Source: Acanthaster planci
Taxonomy: Eukaryota > Echinodermata > Asteroidea > Valvatida > Acanthasteridae
NCBI RefSeq assembly: GCF_001949145.1
Contig: NW_019091419.1
Span: 1,727,365 to 1,791,364, forward strand
Direction: 5' to 3'
DNA length: 64,000 nucleotides
Shown: piece after piece, positions 11,501-20,450 of the stretch
Layout: the number at the start of each line of letters is the position of its first letter
How positions within the stretch are numbered: position 1 is the first letter of the stretch
Position numbers and translations under genes: made by a program
Notes under the pieces: generated by a model
The model's input: the letters and a program-made list of their open reading frames with translations, nothing else
Told to the model about the DNA's origin: nothing
The model's database searches: none

Positions 11501-14500
11501 GAGTCGCTGCCTTCACTTTCACAGGCCCCTGAGTGGGGGTGGTGCTGGTGATGAGACAAATCGATCTCACTTTCTCGAAACACTTCATTAACAGCCTCTA
11601 GGAGGAGGCTGCTCCTGCGTGCACCAATGGGTTTCTCTTCACCATCATTTTCCTCGCTCATTTTAGTTGCTTCGTCGTCTATGAGTTGGTAGGAGGCGAG
11701 AGCTTCCCCAAACACGTGCATGACTACCGTTTGTGCTTGGCACGAAAGGCCATGTGACACCTAAAATCAGACAGAAAGTGCACTAAAGTACTAAAGAACT
11801 ACGAACGGGGAATAAACTTAAAAGTTGCATGCTTATGCGAAATTATCTGGTAAATAATTGATTAAGAGAACACATACAACCTCACCTTCTCAAGACCATC
11901 ATCCACACTGGTTGGCAGGACTGATGATGCTGCGGCATCTTGGGCACGTGAGGGTGAAAGTGGTTTGACGTCTTTGGTCGGTGATGGAGACTCCACATCA
12001 AGAGCTGTTCTTTTGATTATGTCAGAGGCTACAGCCCTCGTTTTGGCCCCCCTTTGAGTCAGTTCTGGAGATGTCTGGTTGACAGCACTCTTAGCAAGCT
12101 CCGGAGAGAAGGGGCTTGCAGAGTGCGGGCTGCGAGATTGGCACCTGCTACTGGCACGTTCCGTCCACAGTTGCTCCTTGGCCGTCTTCAGGGCTTCATC
12201 TACAGTTAACTGAGCCAATTTACTGCTACTCGTTCTATGAAGCTGTGCTCTCTCGCTAGTGAGCTGTGCTACTGCGTTTTGTAAAGCATCTATCGTGATT
12301 TCATGGGCAACGGTGCTGCTAAACGTTTGAGGGTTCTGCAGCAACTTTTCAACTCGAAGCTGAACTGCAGCGTTCTGTAGTGCTTCCCTCGTGACAATTT
12401 GTGCCAGCAAACTAGTGTCTGAATGAGGTGATGGCACTCTCCGTTCTAGCTGTTGCACTGCATTTGCCAGAGCATCATTAGTGACGGCTTGGGCCAAGAG
12501 ACTACTGCTGGTGTGTGGCTGCAGAGCCTCGCACTCCTGCTGGAGCTGCCGCATGACCTTCTGGAGCGTGTCATTGGTGATGGCCTGGGCTAACAAGCTG
12601 CTGCTAGTGTGAGCAGGTGGATGGAATGCGTAGCCAATCTGCTCACCTTGAAGTCGTCTGGCCGCATTTTTCAAAGCGCCTGCAGTGAAAGCTTGTGCCA
12701 AGATGCTGCTGCTAGTTTGGGGTGGCTGTGCTCCGAGCTGTCGTATCACATTCTTCATGGCGTCAGCTGCAATAGCTTCTGCTATGATGCTGGAGCTGGA
12801 CTGAGGGAGAAGCATCTGTAAATGTCTGGTGGCATCACGTATAGCTGTTGATGCTAACTCCTCACCCAGCACACTTGAGCTGGAATGCATGAGACGCCAC
12901 TCTCTGAGCTGTTTAGCTGCATTGCTGATTGCATCTGATACGACTCTCTCTGCGATGAGGGTGATTCCCGATTCCATGAGCTCCTTCTGAAGTTCGCTGG
13001 TCACATTTGTGATGGCAGTCTGAACTACATCTTCCGCCAAAATGCTCGTGTCGGAGCGCTTCGATTCCTCCTCAAGCTCCAGAGAGACTTTTTCCGACAG
13101 TTCCTTCTGAAGTTGGCTGGTGACGTTCCTTATGGTGTCCCACACCACGTCCTCGGCAAGGACACGCGTTTCGGAGCGCTGAGCCTCTTCTTCAAGCTCT
13201 CGTGTGACCTTTCCAAGTGCCTCTGACACCAAGGCAGCCGCAAGGAGGCTGCTGCTAGTGCCTTTCGGGGACGGCTTCTCCTTTGGTCTTATGGATCCAT
13301 CAGGCATGACGCCACTCTTGGCAATGGGACTAGGTGGGTGGAGTTCGCGCACGCTGGTTTGCTTACCGATACTGGGCCTTTTCGTTACAGCAGCTGCAAG
13401 CGTATCTGATACCGCCTCTCTCGTGGGCGTCACGCTCGGTAGGTGAGGCAATCCTCCTTCCGCTGCTATCTGCTCTCTTGCTCTTTTGAACATGTTTGAC
13501 AGAACAAGGCGGGCCACCGTGCTGTTTGTCAGTTGAAGCACGCTCTTACGCCGCATGACATCAGGTAACTTAGTCTCTTTGGACACTGCCATCCCGGACT
13601 CGATAAAATCAAGTTCTTTCGAAACATGCTCCATTGACCGCTTCTCACTCTCAAGTGCATTGAAAACATTTTTGACGAGGTCTCGAGCAGAGGTGATAAA
13701 TGAAGTGTAATGGTCCCCAAAGAGAGCAGCTAGCTCAATAGACGAATACACTTCAAACAGAGAGAAAAAGAAAAAAATGTTTGTAAGAATATTTTGCTAA
13801 CTTCCGGTGAAAGGGAAAACTAAGGGACGATCAGATTTCTGGTGACAGAATTAACCCATTTTCGACCTCCAAAGTAAACAAACAAGCAAAAGAGTGCATT
13901 TTATTGTTAAAGTCGGAATGCAATTAATTAGACAAGACAAGGTGCAGAAAAGTCATTCACTTTCTTAAGCAATATCTCAGCATCACCCACACTGCAATCA
14001 TGAAGACATGTGAATCAAATTTTGGACGATGCCTAAAAATCTAGAGAAAACGTGATTGTAACTTATACTTCGATCTTCCTGGATATCTGCGACAGATTCC
14101 TCTTCCTTTATCTTTTGTAAGATGCCTCTGCTAACTGTTTCAATCTCGGGGACTCTTTCCTTTGTTTCGATGGTAACGGTTGGTTCCAGGAATGTGGTCG
14201 GAGATACAGGTGCAGGAAACTCTGTCGGTTGAGCCGTCTAATCGAGGGGAGAAAAAAAAGGAGAACATGGGAGATACCGAGCAAACTTATAGTTGTACGT
14301 TTTTATGCGATCAATTTCTCGATTTTACATTTTGTAAAAATACATCTAAGATATTAAAAGCAAATGCTGCTATGTGATAAATGCGACCCTTCTGTCTCCA
14401 GCACCGAATCAATGTTTGATACCGAGTGATCGTCAGGTTTGATATCAGATTCGCTTGCACAAACTTGCCAGTGTTAAACAATTAAAAGATGTCGGATTGT

Positions 14501-17500
14501 TCAAATTTACTTTTGACAAACTGTACAGGAGACGTTGCTCGAGCTAATTATATCGTTCTCGAACGGCCTAACTTAGACAAAATAATTCAGACTTCTCACC
14601 GTAAGGTATCTGTCGTCCACGATCTTCCACACACCGTCGGCAGGCGATAGATCGACGCGGCCTAGTACGTGCTCGACCGGCCAGGTGCTATAGTGGCGCG
14701 GCCCTCCGAGTCCGTGGCGCGGTGGTCTGCGACGCCTACCACCTAACAAAATACAAGGGGATCGCTAAGGTGATGAAGAATCCAGTTCTCTCGTTATGAA
14801 GCCCTTTAGCTCTTTAAATGTAATCAAATCAGTGTTACATAATATGATACAAAGACATTATATTATATTTATATTGCATTGTTTATTTGAAATTCGAAAA
14901 AGGACTGTATTATTTTTCTTTATTTCGGTTTGGTTTAATGTTTGTATTAATGTCACGGACCGACTTGATTTAAGTCTAATCTTGGAATGTGTTATGAGTT
15001 TGGTAGCCATCCGAGTAGTCATAATAGTTCCCACCCTGTCATGCTTGTAACCAGTATTTAAAGAGCTCGGTGGGATATGAAATGGTCAGTTGTCTGTAAC
15101 TAGTCATATTGCTTGACTTATACATGTATGAGGCTGGATTAGCTCAATGGTTATATTTCTACAAAACTTTGACACATTATTCTTGCGCAATGTACTTTGC
15201 CGTGGCGTACGTGCGATTCTCCCTCTCTCCGATCGAGTTGTGTTGGCACATAACATTTACTCAGAGGAGAGAGGCGGGTCCGCACAATGCCCTTGGGAAG
15301 TTATTGAAAGTTAGCGTGTAATGCCCTTGGGAAGTTATTGAAAGTTAGCGTGCAGTGCCCTTGGGAANNNNNNNNNNNNNNNNNNNNNNNNNNNNNNNNN
15401 NNNNNNNNNNNNNNNNNNNNNNNNNNNNNNNNNNNNNNNNNNNNNNNNNNNNNNNNNNNNNNNNNNNNNNNNNNNNNNNNNNNNNNNNNNNNNNNNNNNN
15501 NNNNNNNNNNNNNNNNNNNNNNNNNNNNNNNNNNNNNNNNNNNNNNNNNNNNNNNNNNNNNNNNNNNNNNNNNNNNNNNNNNNNNNNNNNNNNNNNNNNN
15601 NNNNNNNNNNNNNNNNNNNNNNNNNNNNNNNNNNNNNNNNNNNNNNNNNNNNNNNNNNNNNNNNNNNNNNNNNNNNNNNNNNNNNNNNNNNAAAGACTAC
15701 CGGTGTGTGAGCTAACGTGGTAAGCATGTAGTTTTAAGATTCATAAAATTATTCTTGTAATGTTGATCTATGGCTATGATTGGCATCATGATCTTGACGC
15801 ACAAAACTGCACTTCATTTGAATTCCAACAGGTCATAAAAATCAGAAAAATGGAGAAAAGGGCAACATTTACCGAAGATTATCGAATAAACATCATCTTA
15901 ATGCTGTACCAACCGTTTCAAGTTTCTTAATATTTTGATCCAATCCAAATATTTACACTGACCGACCGGTTTCCTTCGCCGTTGTTCGAAAAGCTTGCGC
16001 ACAACTTTCAACTTCTTCTCAAGACGAGCCTGGATCTTGGCTTCCTGCCTCTGGATCTTCAGGGCTCTCGCATCGCGAATGTTTTCAAAGGTTGCTGTAA
16101 TGAATAACGGCTTGTGTCAGCCTAACAACTCCGCACGATTCACTTGATTAGACCCAATTTTATATGAACAAACGCTTGAATCGTTATATTTATTTCTCTC
16201 CAGTGAGTAAATGTAATCTATATTCCGCTGAGTAAAAACATTTGCACAAAGGCGCTTAGTTTTAAGGTTAGCGTGTCTTGATGTTCAGTTTGGAAATGCT
16301 CACTGAGTTGCTTAGACCACTTGTCAGATGTCGCCTGCTCCCTGGTATCAATGTTGTTCTCTGTCTGGGCATGTAATTCCTTGCGTCTCCTCACTGCTTC
16401 CAGTCGGTGCTTTTCGCGTATCTTCTGGTGGCGATTCCACTGCTCCTCCAACTGTTGGAAACCAGACATGTTGACAAAAAAATGTAAAAATGTTTGAATA
16501 ATCTAATTTAATTTCGCTTGTCTCGTGACCGCATGGGTATGCGGTTGGACCATTGGTCCTATCAGTAACGAACGTAAACATCGTCTTTTTAACACCTTTC
16601 AAATTCTTCAATTTGGCTCCAGAAAAGAAAAGCTAGTATAAGGACCCCTTTTCAAAGTTGGTTTGAAAAAAGTAATACTTGTTCCTAGGCTGACACCCCA
16701 TTTACAAGAAGGCAGTGAGATGTTTAGTTCAAATGTACGTTTAAAACATGGCTGCATAAAAATTGAACTGCAATATTACACTTTGGGAAATACAAGCATA
16801 TCCTATCAACAAACTCATCTAACCAATCGGTGTTCTTCTCTAACAAAGGTAAATTTGCAAACTGGTATCGGCATATGACCTTCATTTCTCGTTTTTGACT
16901 GACACTCATCCGGTAGCATTTCAGCAGCTCGGCGTGGCGGGTTTCATCCTCGACGAGATTTACTCGCTTTGTCGCTCTTCTGATATGCTCCTGATGAACA
17001 GACATCGAGAAAAATCAGCCACTCTCTGCTGCCTTACAAAGGACTTTGAAATCAGATTGTTAAGGATTACCACGGATGAAACAGCAGCAGATAACGTGAA
17101 TAATTTCAAGGGGATTCTGTCCTTTTCGATTCATCGAAGTAAACACCCCCACATACCTCCAGCTCCGCTCTGAGTATTTTGTTACGTTTCTTCTCCCGTT
17201 CTAGGTTGCGTCGCGCCCTATCGATGCTCCGCTTCATTTGTTTCTCCTCCAAAACGCGGTGGTGCCTCACCGTGTCCTGCTCAAGGTGATGGCACAAACT
17301 GTAAGGGAACACAAAACGTGTTCAACATTATTTTCGTAATAGTATTCTCAAGAAGAGGAGCAACAGCGCTCAAAAAGGGTTAAAACCATTCATCACTCCA
17401 TCAGCGGCATATCCAGCTTCTGGTGTGTATGGGGGGGGGGAATCCACAAGCCAATTTGTCTTAGGCCTCATTCAAAATGACGGAGAAAAAAATCAAAAGC

Positions 17501-19976
17501 CTTACCTCCACATCCTTTAATAAACTGGTGTTGATTTCTGGTGTGTCTTAGGGATTTGGTGCTAATATTCGATACCGAATATTTTCGTTCCCACTCATCT
17601 ATGCTTTGTGGCGTATCCTCCGCTGGATACCCCACTGCTATTAACTCCATAAATATATATATTAAAAAAAAGGAATTGCAATGCTAAAGGCAGATGTTTG
17701 ATTTCCCTTTCCCATTCTGGCCGACTGACACAACCCTCGGGATTTTTTCAGTGGTAGTGTCATCAATATTTTTATGGATGGAGCAAAGACAAGGAAACAT
17801 GGGTAGTTGTCTCAAAAGCAACAGCCTATCCAGCTTTTGGTGTGGGGGGATTCAAAAGCGAATGCGGCTTCGGGCTCATTCAACATGATGTTGGGGGAGA
17901 AAAATATCAAGTTTTCCTCAAAATCCGTTGGAGGGTGGAGACAAATTGCCCCCTACTCCCCCCTACATACGCACTGTTCAAAAGAGGTATCTTAATTCGA
18001 AGATTTGTTTAATGTATAGTCAGAAGCATGCCTTACTCCGTGTTTCTTAGAAATTGCTCAGTTCATATCAAGCAAGATGGATGTGTTTAGTTTAGAGGTT
18101 TTACCGTCGATGATGTTCTTTGAGCATCTTTCTCTTGCGCATCCGTGTCTCCAAGACTTGCTTATCGTGAGGGCTCAGCTCTTCCTTGTTGCTCCATTCC
18201 TGGCGTTGACGCTGTCGTTCCTCGCGCTCTTTGGTGGCCTGAAAAGTACAGAGCAGATTCCTACCAACTCCTTTTTGAGGTTACAGGATCACAAGATTTA
18301 AACGTAACTGCACTTATGGTTATAAACGGGGTTTGTCTTGAGGTGCAACTTTTAAAACAAATGTGAACTTCATGCTATCCTAACCTCCGATTTTAAATTT
18401 ACCCATACTGATTTATGACGCATAAAACGAGGCTGACCATTGCTTGAACTGTTAAACAACAGTGGCCAAACGTAATGCTGTCGATTATGGGCATAAACAC
18501 GCAACGTATTAATTTATCATGTGGCGTGTTTATTCTCGTATTCGATATTGCTGGTCTCAACCCGAGAACAGCGAAAATACCGAAGCGTTACATGACCGGG
18601 ACTAGGGCCACGAGACGCACATCGCTTTTGTGAAGTTCAGTCACAAACGGGGACCTCACTGTGGTTCATTTTACAGTTTGGTGAGCAAATGCATCATTTC
18701 TAAATCCACTGGAAAGGCCATAAAGATTACTTGGAATTTGTCGGCCCCCTTATAAACGACGTTTGGTCCCAAACATTTGGCTCTGGATTCGCTCTTAAAC
18801 TGGGACTGACCCTTTAGTTAGGAGGCCGGCTTTATCCGTTGAGCCATATATAGCACTATGGCTTCACCATTCGCATTTAACCAAGGTATTTCCACTTATC
18901 AAGTGGGCTTGTCACGTGGCTCATGATGAGGCCAACCACTTAAGGTTGTTACTTAAAAATACTCACAACACTTTTTCGGTCTTGCCCAAGTTTTTCGATG
19001 TTGACACGTTTTAGATACTGGTGGTAGTCATTGAACTCTTTGAGGGTGCAAATTACCTTAACAGAAAAGAAGAAAAGAAGAGAAAATGAATATGTTACGA
19101 ATATTATCAATATATATATTATAATATATGGAAATTCAACTCGGTTGTATTAAAGGCAGAAAATGTGTACACTTACTTCGGAAAAGTATATTTAAAGTTC
19201 GTCCCACATGCGGAGCGGGCGTACGTCATTTCAGTGTTGCTTTTTTCAAAGCTCAAAACTCACTTTTCCTTCTGGGGTGATGAATTTCTTCCTAATCAGC
19301 CCGTGGAAGGTGGATGGCTGTGTGTAATGGCTCTTCAGGTGAGGGTCGTGAAGGCTTTTGTATTCGCTGCTAAGCCCCTCAGCGCTGGGGTCAAAGTCCA
19401 GGCCGACCGGTGTGGGGTACAGCTGAAAAAAAAAAAACAATATCGGAATCTTTCATTAATACTGACTGAATAAACATAATTGCTCACTCAATCTGGCACT
19501 ACATGTATTTCACCGAAGTTTTTACCCGAACCACTTTGCGTAAACGGTGTTGTAGCTGAATTCATCACAAGTCTCTCCAAATTTATAACAAGTCAGTAGG
19601 TCCCAACAGTCTTCAGGCGCTATTCTACACAGGACTGCTCTTGTCGTGCAGTTCGTTTAGGCATCTTAGAATTTATTATCAAAGATCACAGAACGATCCA
19701 AAGTAAAGCCCAACAGACAACAGTAACCAACTTGGCCAAGAACGACTCATGCCTGCGGCTTACCTTCTCTCCAAGTCCAGTTGTGTAGAGGGTGATCTTC
19801 CCCTTGGGGGCGGGGATCATCGGCAGTTTACTGTACATGGGGGTATTCAGCATCCATGCCGGAATGGGCGGCATGGAGATGGGGCTTTTCCCGCCGGCTA
19901 ATGCCGAGAGATACCCCCGGGTTTCTTTGGCGGGGGATTCCTGTCGCGTCTGGCAGGGCGCCTCCGAAGCACTCAT
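5388..19976 (-). CDS. FSIP2: FSIP2-like protein (fibrous sheath-interacting protein 2 family), whole gene
   Basis: In mammals FSIP2 is a very large sperm-tail protein that binds AKAP4 in the fibrous sheath. The assignment rests on the N-terminus: LYTTGLGEKV, then EYKSLHDPHLKSHY across the exon 1-2 junction and VICTLKEFNDYHQYL in exon 3, which follow the vertebrate FSIP2 start closely (from memory). Seventeen exons (19764-19976 down to 5388-5560) join with matching phases at every boundary, giving 2429 codons; human FSIP2 is far longer, about 6900. Order: short Pro-rich start, basic helical region (residues about 155-420), then Ser/Glu-rich disordered exons with an array of amphipathic helices (about 645-1015). 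The assembly gap at 15368-15691 lies in intron 8; the phase match across it argues against a lost exon. Low conservation of the large exons makes their exact ends less certain than their frame. Confidence 0.8.
6163..6403 (-). CDS. FSIP2: FSIP2-like gene, exon 16 (alternative end)
   Basis: Enters in phase 2 (completing AG|A) and encodes a Pro/Ser/Glu-rich stretch starting REAPLAIAPK and ending KEISDSK. The TAA stop at 6163-6165 overlaps a perfect GTAAGT donor at 6165-6170, so the exon may instead end at 6171 and splice to 5560. Confidence 0.65.
6603..6649 (-). CDS. FSIP2: FSIP2-like gene, micro-exon 15 (47 bp)
   Basis: A 47-base exon between TACAG and GTATGT encoding KEMDGTKSRKPETYD. It is the piece that reconciles the phase-0 donor at 7970 with the phase-2 acceptor at 6403. 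Confidence 0.6.
7970..9409 (-). CDS. FSIP2: FSIP2-like gene, exon 14 (1440 bp)
   Basis: 480 codons, phase 0 in and out, rich in Ser, Arg, Pro and Gln with little predicted order. It contains a doubled SVRLIKVSPA motif (near 9033-9075 and 8905-8957) and one SKSIISAVIERLSRMF helix (about 8190-8248). The donor GTAAGG after GGAGGG fixes the end; the frame would otherwise run on to a stop at 7937. Confidence 0.75.
9560..10672 (-). CDS. FSIP2: FSIP2-like gene, exon 13 (1113 bp)
   Basis: 371 codons, phase 0 at both ends, very acidic and Lys/Glu/Ser-rich. It starts VHEVVEDVLPEEEGE and ends at LTASE. A helix SRSVIGAVIDRISSIF (about 10277-10338) resembles the one in exon 14. Probably disordered apart from that helix. 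Confidence 0.75.
10783..11760 (-). CDS. FSIP2: FSIP2-like gene, exon 12 (978 bp)
   Basis: 326 codons, phase 0 at both ends, starting VSHGLSCQAQ and ending KVYR before GTAAGC. It has two hydrophobic helices (VVMHVFGEALASYQLI; SSLLLEAVNEVFRE), an acidic EEEPEEDDK tract and His-rich stretches. No catalytic motif is visible. Confidence 0.78.
11886..13750 (-). CDS. FSIP2: FSIP2-like gene, exon 11 (1865 bp) with helical repeat array
   Basis: Enters in phase 1: the A left at 14069 joins TG to make Met, then YSSIELAALFGDHY. From about 13259 to 12147 it encodes about 12 imperfect units of 27-36 residues of the type SSSLLAQAVTNDALANAVQQL, each an amphipathic helix. It ends EK before GTGAGG. The clear frame over 1.86 kb and the protein-level periodicity make it certainly coding. 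Confidence 0.85.
12147..13259 (-). repeat. Tandem 27-36-residue amphipathic-helix repeats in exon 11
   Basis: About 12 units begin with S/D-S/T-S-hydrophobic-L-A and carry hydrophobic pairs spaced by four residues (for example DVVQTAITNVTSEL, AITNDTLQKVMRQL). Exon residues where units start: roughly 166, 193, 233, 263, 291, 318, 347, 383, 415, 444, 477 and 508. DNA identity between units is modest, so the array is old and kept at protein level. Confidence 0.85.
14069..14237 (-). CDS. FSIP2: FSIP2-like gene, exon 10
   Basis: Phase 0 in, phase 1 out. Encodes TAQPTEFPAPVSPTTFLEP followed by an acidic helix with EEESVADIQEDR. The donor is GTATAAGT. Confidence 0.7.
14600..14742 (-). CDS. FSIP2: FSIP2-like gene, exon 9
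   Basis: Only one frame is open, and it needs one base from the previous exon, exactly what exon 8 supplies. Arg/Gly-rich start (GRRRRPPRHG), then STWPVEHVLGRVDLSPADG and KIVDDRYLT. Confidence 0.65.
15123..15223 (+). repeat. Possible tRNA-derived SINE fragment
   Basis: TAGCTCAATGG at 15140-15150 fits an RNA polymerase III A box and GTGCGATTCTCCC at 15211-15223 is a degenerate B box. No tRNA cloverleaf is evident and the spacing is long, so this is at best a SINE remnant. Confidence 0.25.
15288..15367. repeat. 34-bp tandem repeat at an assembly gap
   Basis: Copies of a unit starting TGCCCTTGGGAAG begin at 15288, 15322 and 15356, period 34, nearly identical. The array runs into the gap, so its real length is unknown. 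Confidence 0.9.
15368..15691. other. Assembly gap (324 N)
   Basis: Run of N inside intron 8 of the FSIP2-like gene, adjoining the 34-bp tandem array. Confidence 1.
15963..16094 (-). CDS. FSIP2: FSIP2-like gene, exon 8
   Basis: Basic coiled-coil exon, phase 1 in and out: TTFENIRDARALKIQRQEAK then LEKKLKVVRKLFEQRRRKPV. Two GT sites overlap at the 3' end; the one giving exon end 15963 (G|GTCAGT) is the one that fits exon 9. Confidence 0.75.
16304..16451 (-). CDS. FSIP2: FSIP2-like gene, exon 7
   Basis: Encodes LEEQWNRHQKIREKHRLEAV and a charged helix ending KWSKQL. The donor is the GTGAGC after CTCA (phase 1), chosen because exon 8 needs one incoming base; the frame otherwise runs on to 16218. 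Confidence 0.75.
16880..16990 (-). CDS. FSIP2: FSIP2-like gene, exon 6
   Basis: 37 codons, phase 0 at both ends, EHIRRATKRVNLVEDETRHA to QKREMK. Charged helix continuing the coiled-coil region. Confidence 0.78.
17157..17298 (-). CDS. FSIP2: FSIP2-like gene, exon 5
   Basis: Completes CG|T from exon 4 and encodes a strongly basic helix (LEEKQMKRSIDRARRNLERE then KKRNKILRAELE). Phase 2 in, phase 0 out; donor GTATGT. Confidence 0.8.
17408..17920. repeat. Diverged direct repeat in FSIP2-like introns
   Basis: About 100 bases at 17408-17515 recur at 17826-17920: both have TATCCAGCTT(C/T)TGGTGTG, a G-run, a CATTCAA(A/C)ATGA block and GGAGAAAAA..ATCAA. Same orientation, about 0.4 kb apart. Origin unknown. 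Confidence 0.65.
18105..18238 (-). CDS. FSIP2: FSIP2-like gene, exon 4
   Basis: ATKEREERQRQRQEWSNKEE then LSPHDKQVLETRMRKRKMLK; a charged helical exon in the position of the human FSIP2 N-terminal coiled region. Phase 0 in, phase 2 out; donor GTAAAA. Confidence 0.8.
18785..18846 (-). repeat. Possible tRNA-derived SINE fragment
   Basis: On the minus strand TGGCTCAACGGATA (18833-18846) fits a polymerase III A box and AGAGCGAATCC (18785-18795) partly fits a B box, about 40 bases apart. Short and degenerate. Confidence 0.3.
18967..19056 (-). CDS. FSIP2: FSIP2-like gene, exon 3
   Basis: 30 codons, phase 0: VICTLKEFNDYHQYLKRVNI. The CTL-E-N-Y-QYL pattern aligns with the vertebrate FSIP2 N-terminus. 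Confidence 0.85.
19264..19422 (-). CDS. FSIP2: FSIP2-like gene, exon 2
   Basis: 53 codons, phase 0. Contains EYKSLHDPHLKSHY, the most diagnostic FSIP2 block, and RKKFITPEGK before GTGAGT. The poly-pyrimidine acceptor CTTTTTTTTTTTCAG is evident. Confidence 0.9.
19764..19976 (-). CDS. FSIP2: FSIP2-like gene, exon 1 with start codon
   Basis: ATG at 19976 opens MSASEAPCQTRQ; 71 codons ending LYTTGLGEK before GTAAGC. The KLPMIP..G.....YTTGLGEK pattern matches the corresponding vertebrate FSIP2 segment. It is the first in-frame Met and has a CpG-rich region just upstream. Confidence 0.85.
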
Positions 19977-20274
19977 ATCTTGTAAAGTCCAGTTTTACTT
20001 CTTTAAGGATTAGGCTAAGTCCGCTGCAAAGGCAACGCGCTGTCGTTTTTCAGCAACTACAGATTAAATTTTCAAGACTCTTCCATCTTGTTGCTCCTCC
20101 AAGTTTCGAAAGTATGGAAGAGAAGATGTGTCGCATTCAGCATCCAACTGCAAACAATTCCACTCGACTGATTAACAATTCCTGGACAAAAGAAGCCCGT
20201 CTACGCTTTCATGGCGATTTTCAGAACTGTACCGCCAACACAAGAAATCTGGTACAACCTCATCAAGTAGAGCG

Positions 20275-20450
20275 ATGAGCGAACGAGTCATTCGAACACT
20301 GGCGATTGGAAGACAGACGCGCGGACCGTGTGCAAACGCAGCACTACTGCTGTCGCGAGCGCGTTTCTTTGTTTTTTAAAAGACGCAACAAGGTTGCATA
20401 GGCACGATGTGCGCGCGGACAGAGGCGCGCAGTAATTTTGTGCTACAATA
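20275..20450 (-). promoter_or_regulatory. CpG-rich putative promoter of the FSIP2-like gene
   Basis: Locally dense CpG (GCGCGGAC, GTCGCGAGCGCG, GTGCGCGCGG, AGGCGCGCAG) in otherwise AT-rich DNA, 0.3 kb upstream of the ATG at 19976. Position and composition suggest the promoter; no TATA box was identified. Confidence 0.4.

Noticed and set aside
15335-15727. Open frames across the first gap
   Set aside because: Same artefact of the N run.
13853-17385. TTAACCC at 13853 and GGGTTAA near 17378 as ends of a 3.5-kb TTAA element
   Set aside because: The ends do not match beyond CCC, and the interval contains conserved FSIP2-like exons.
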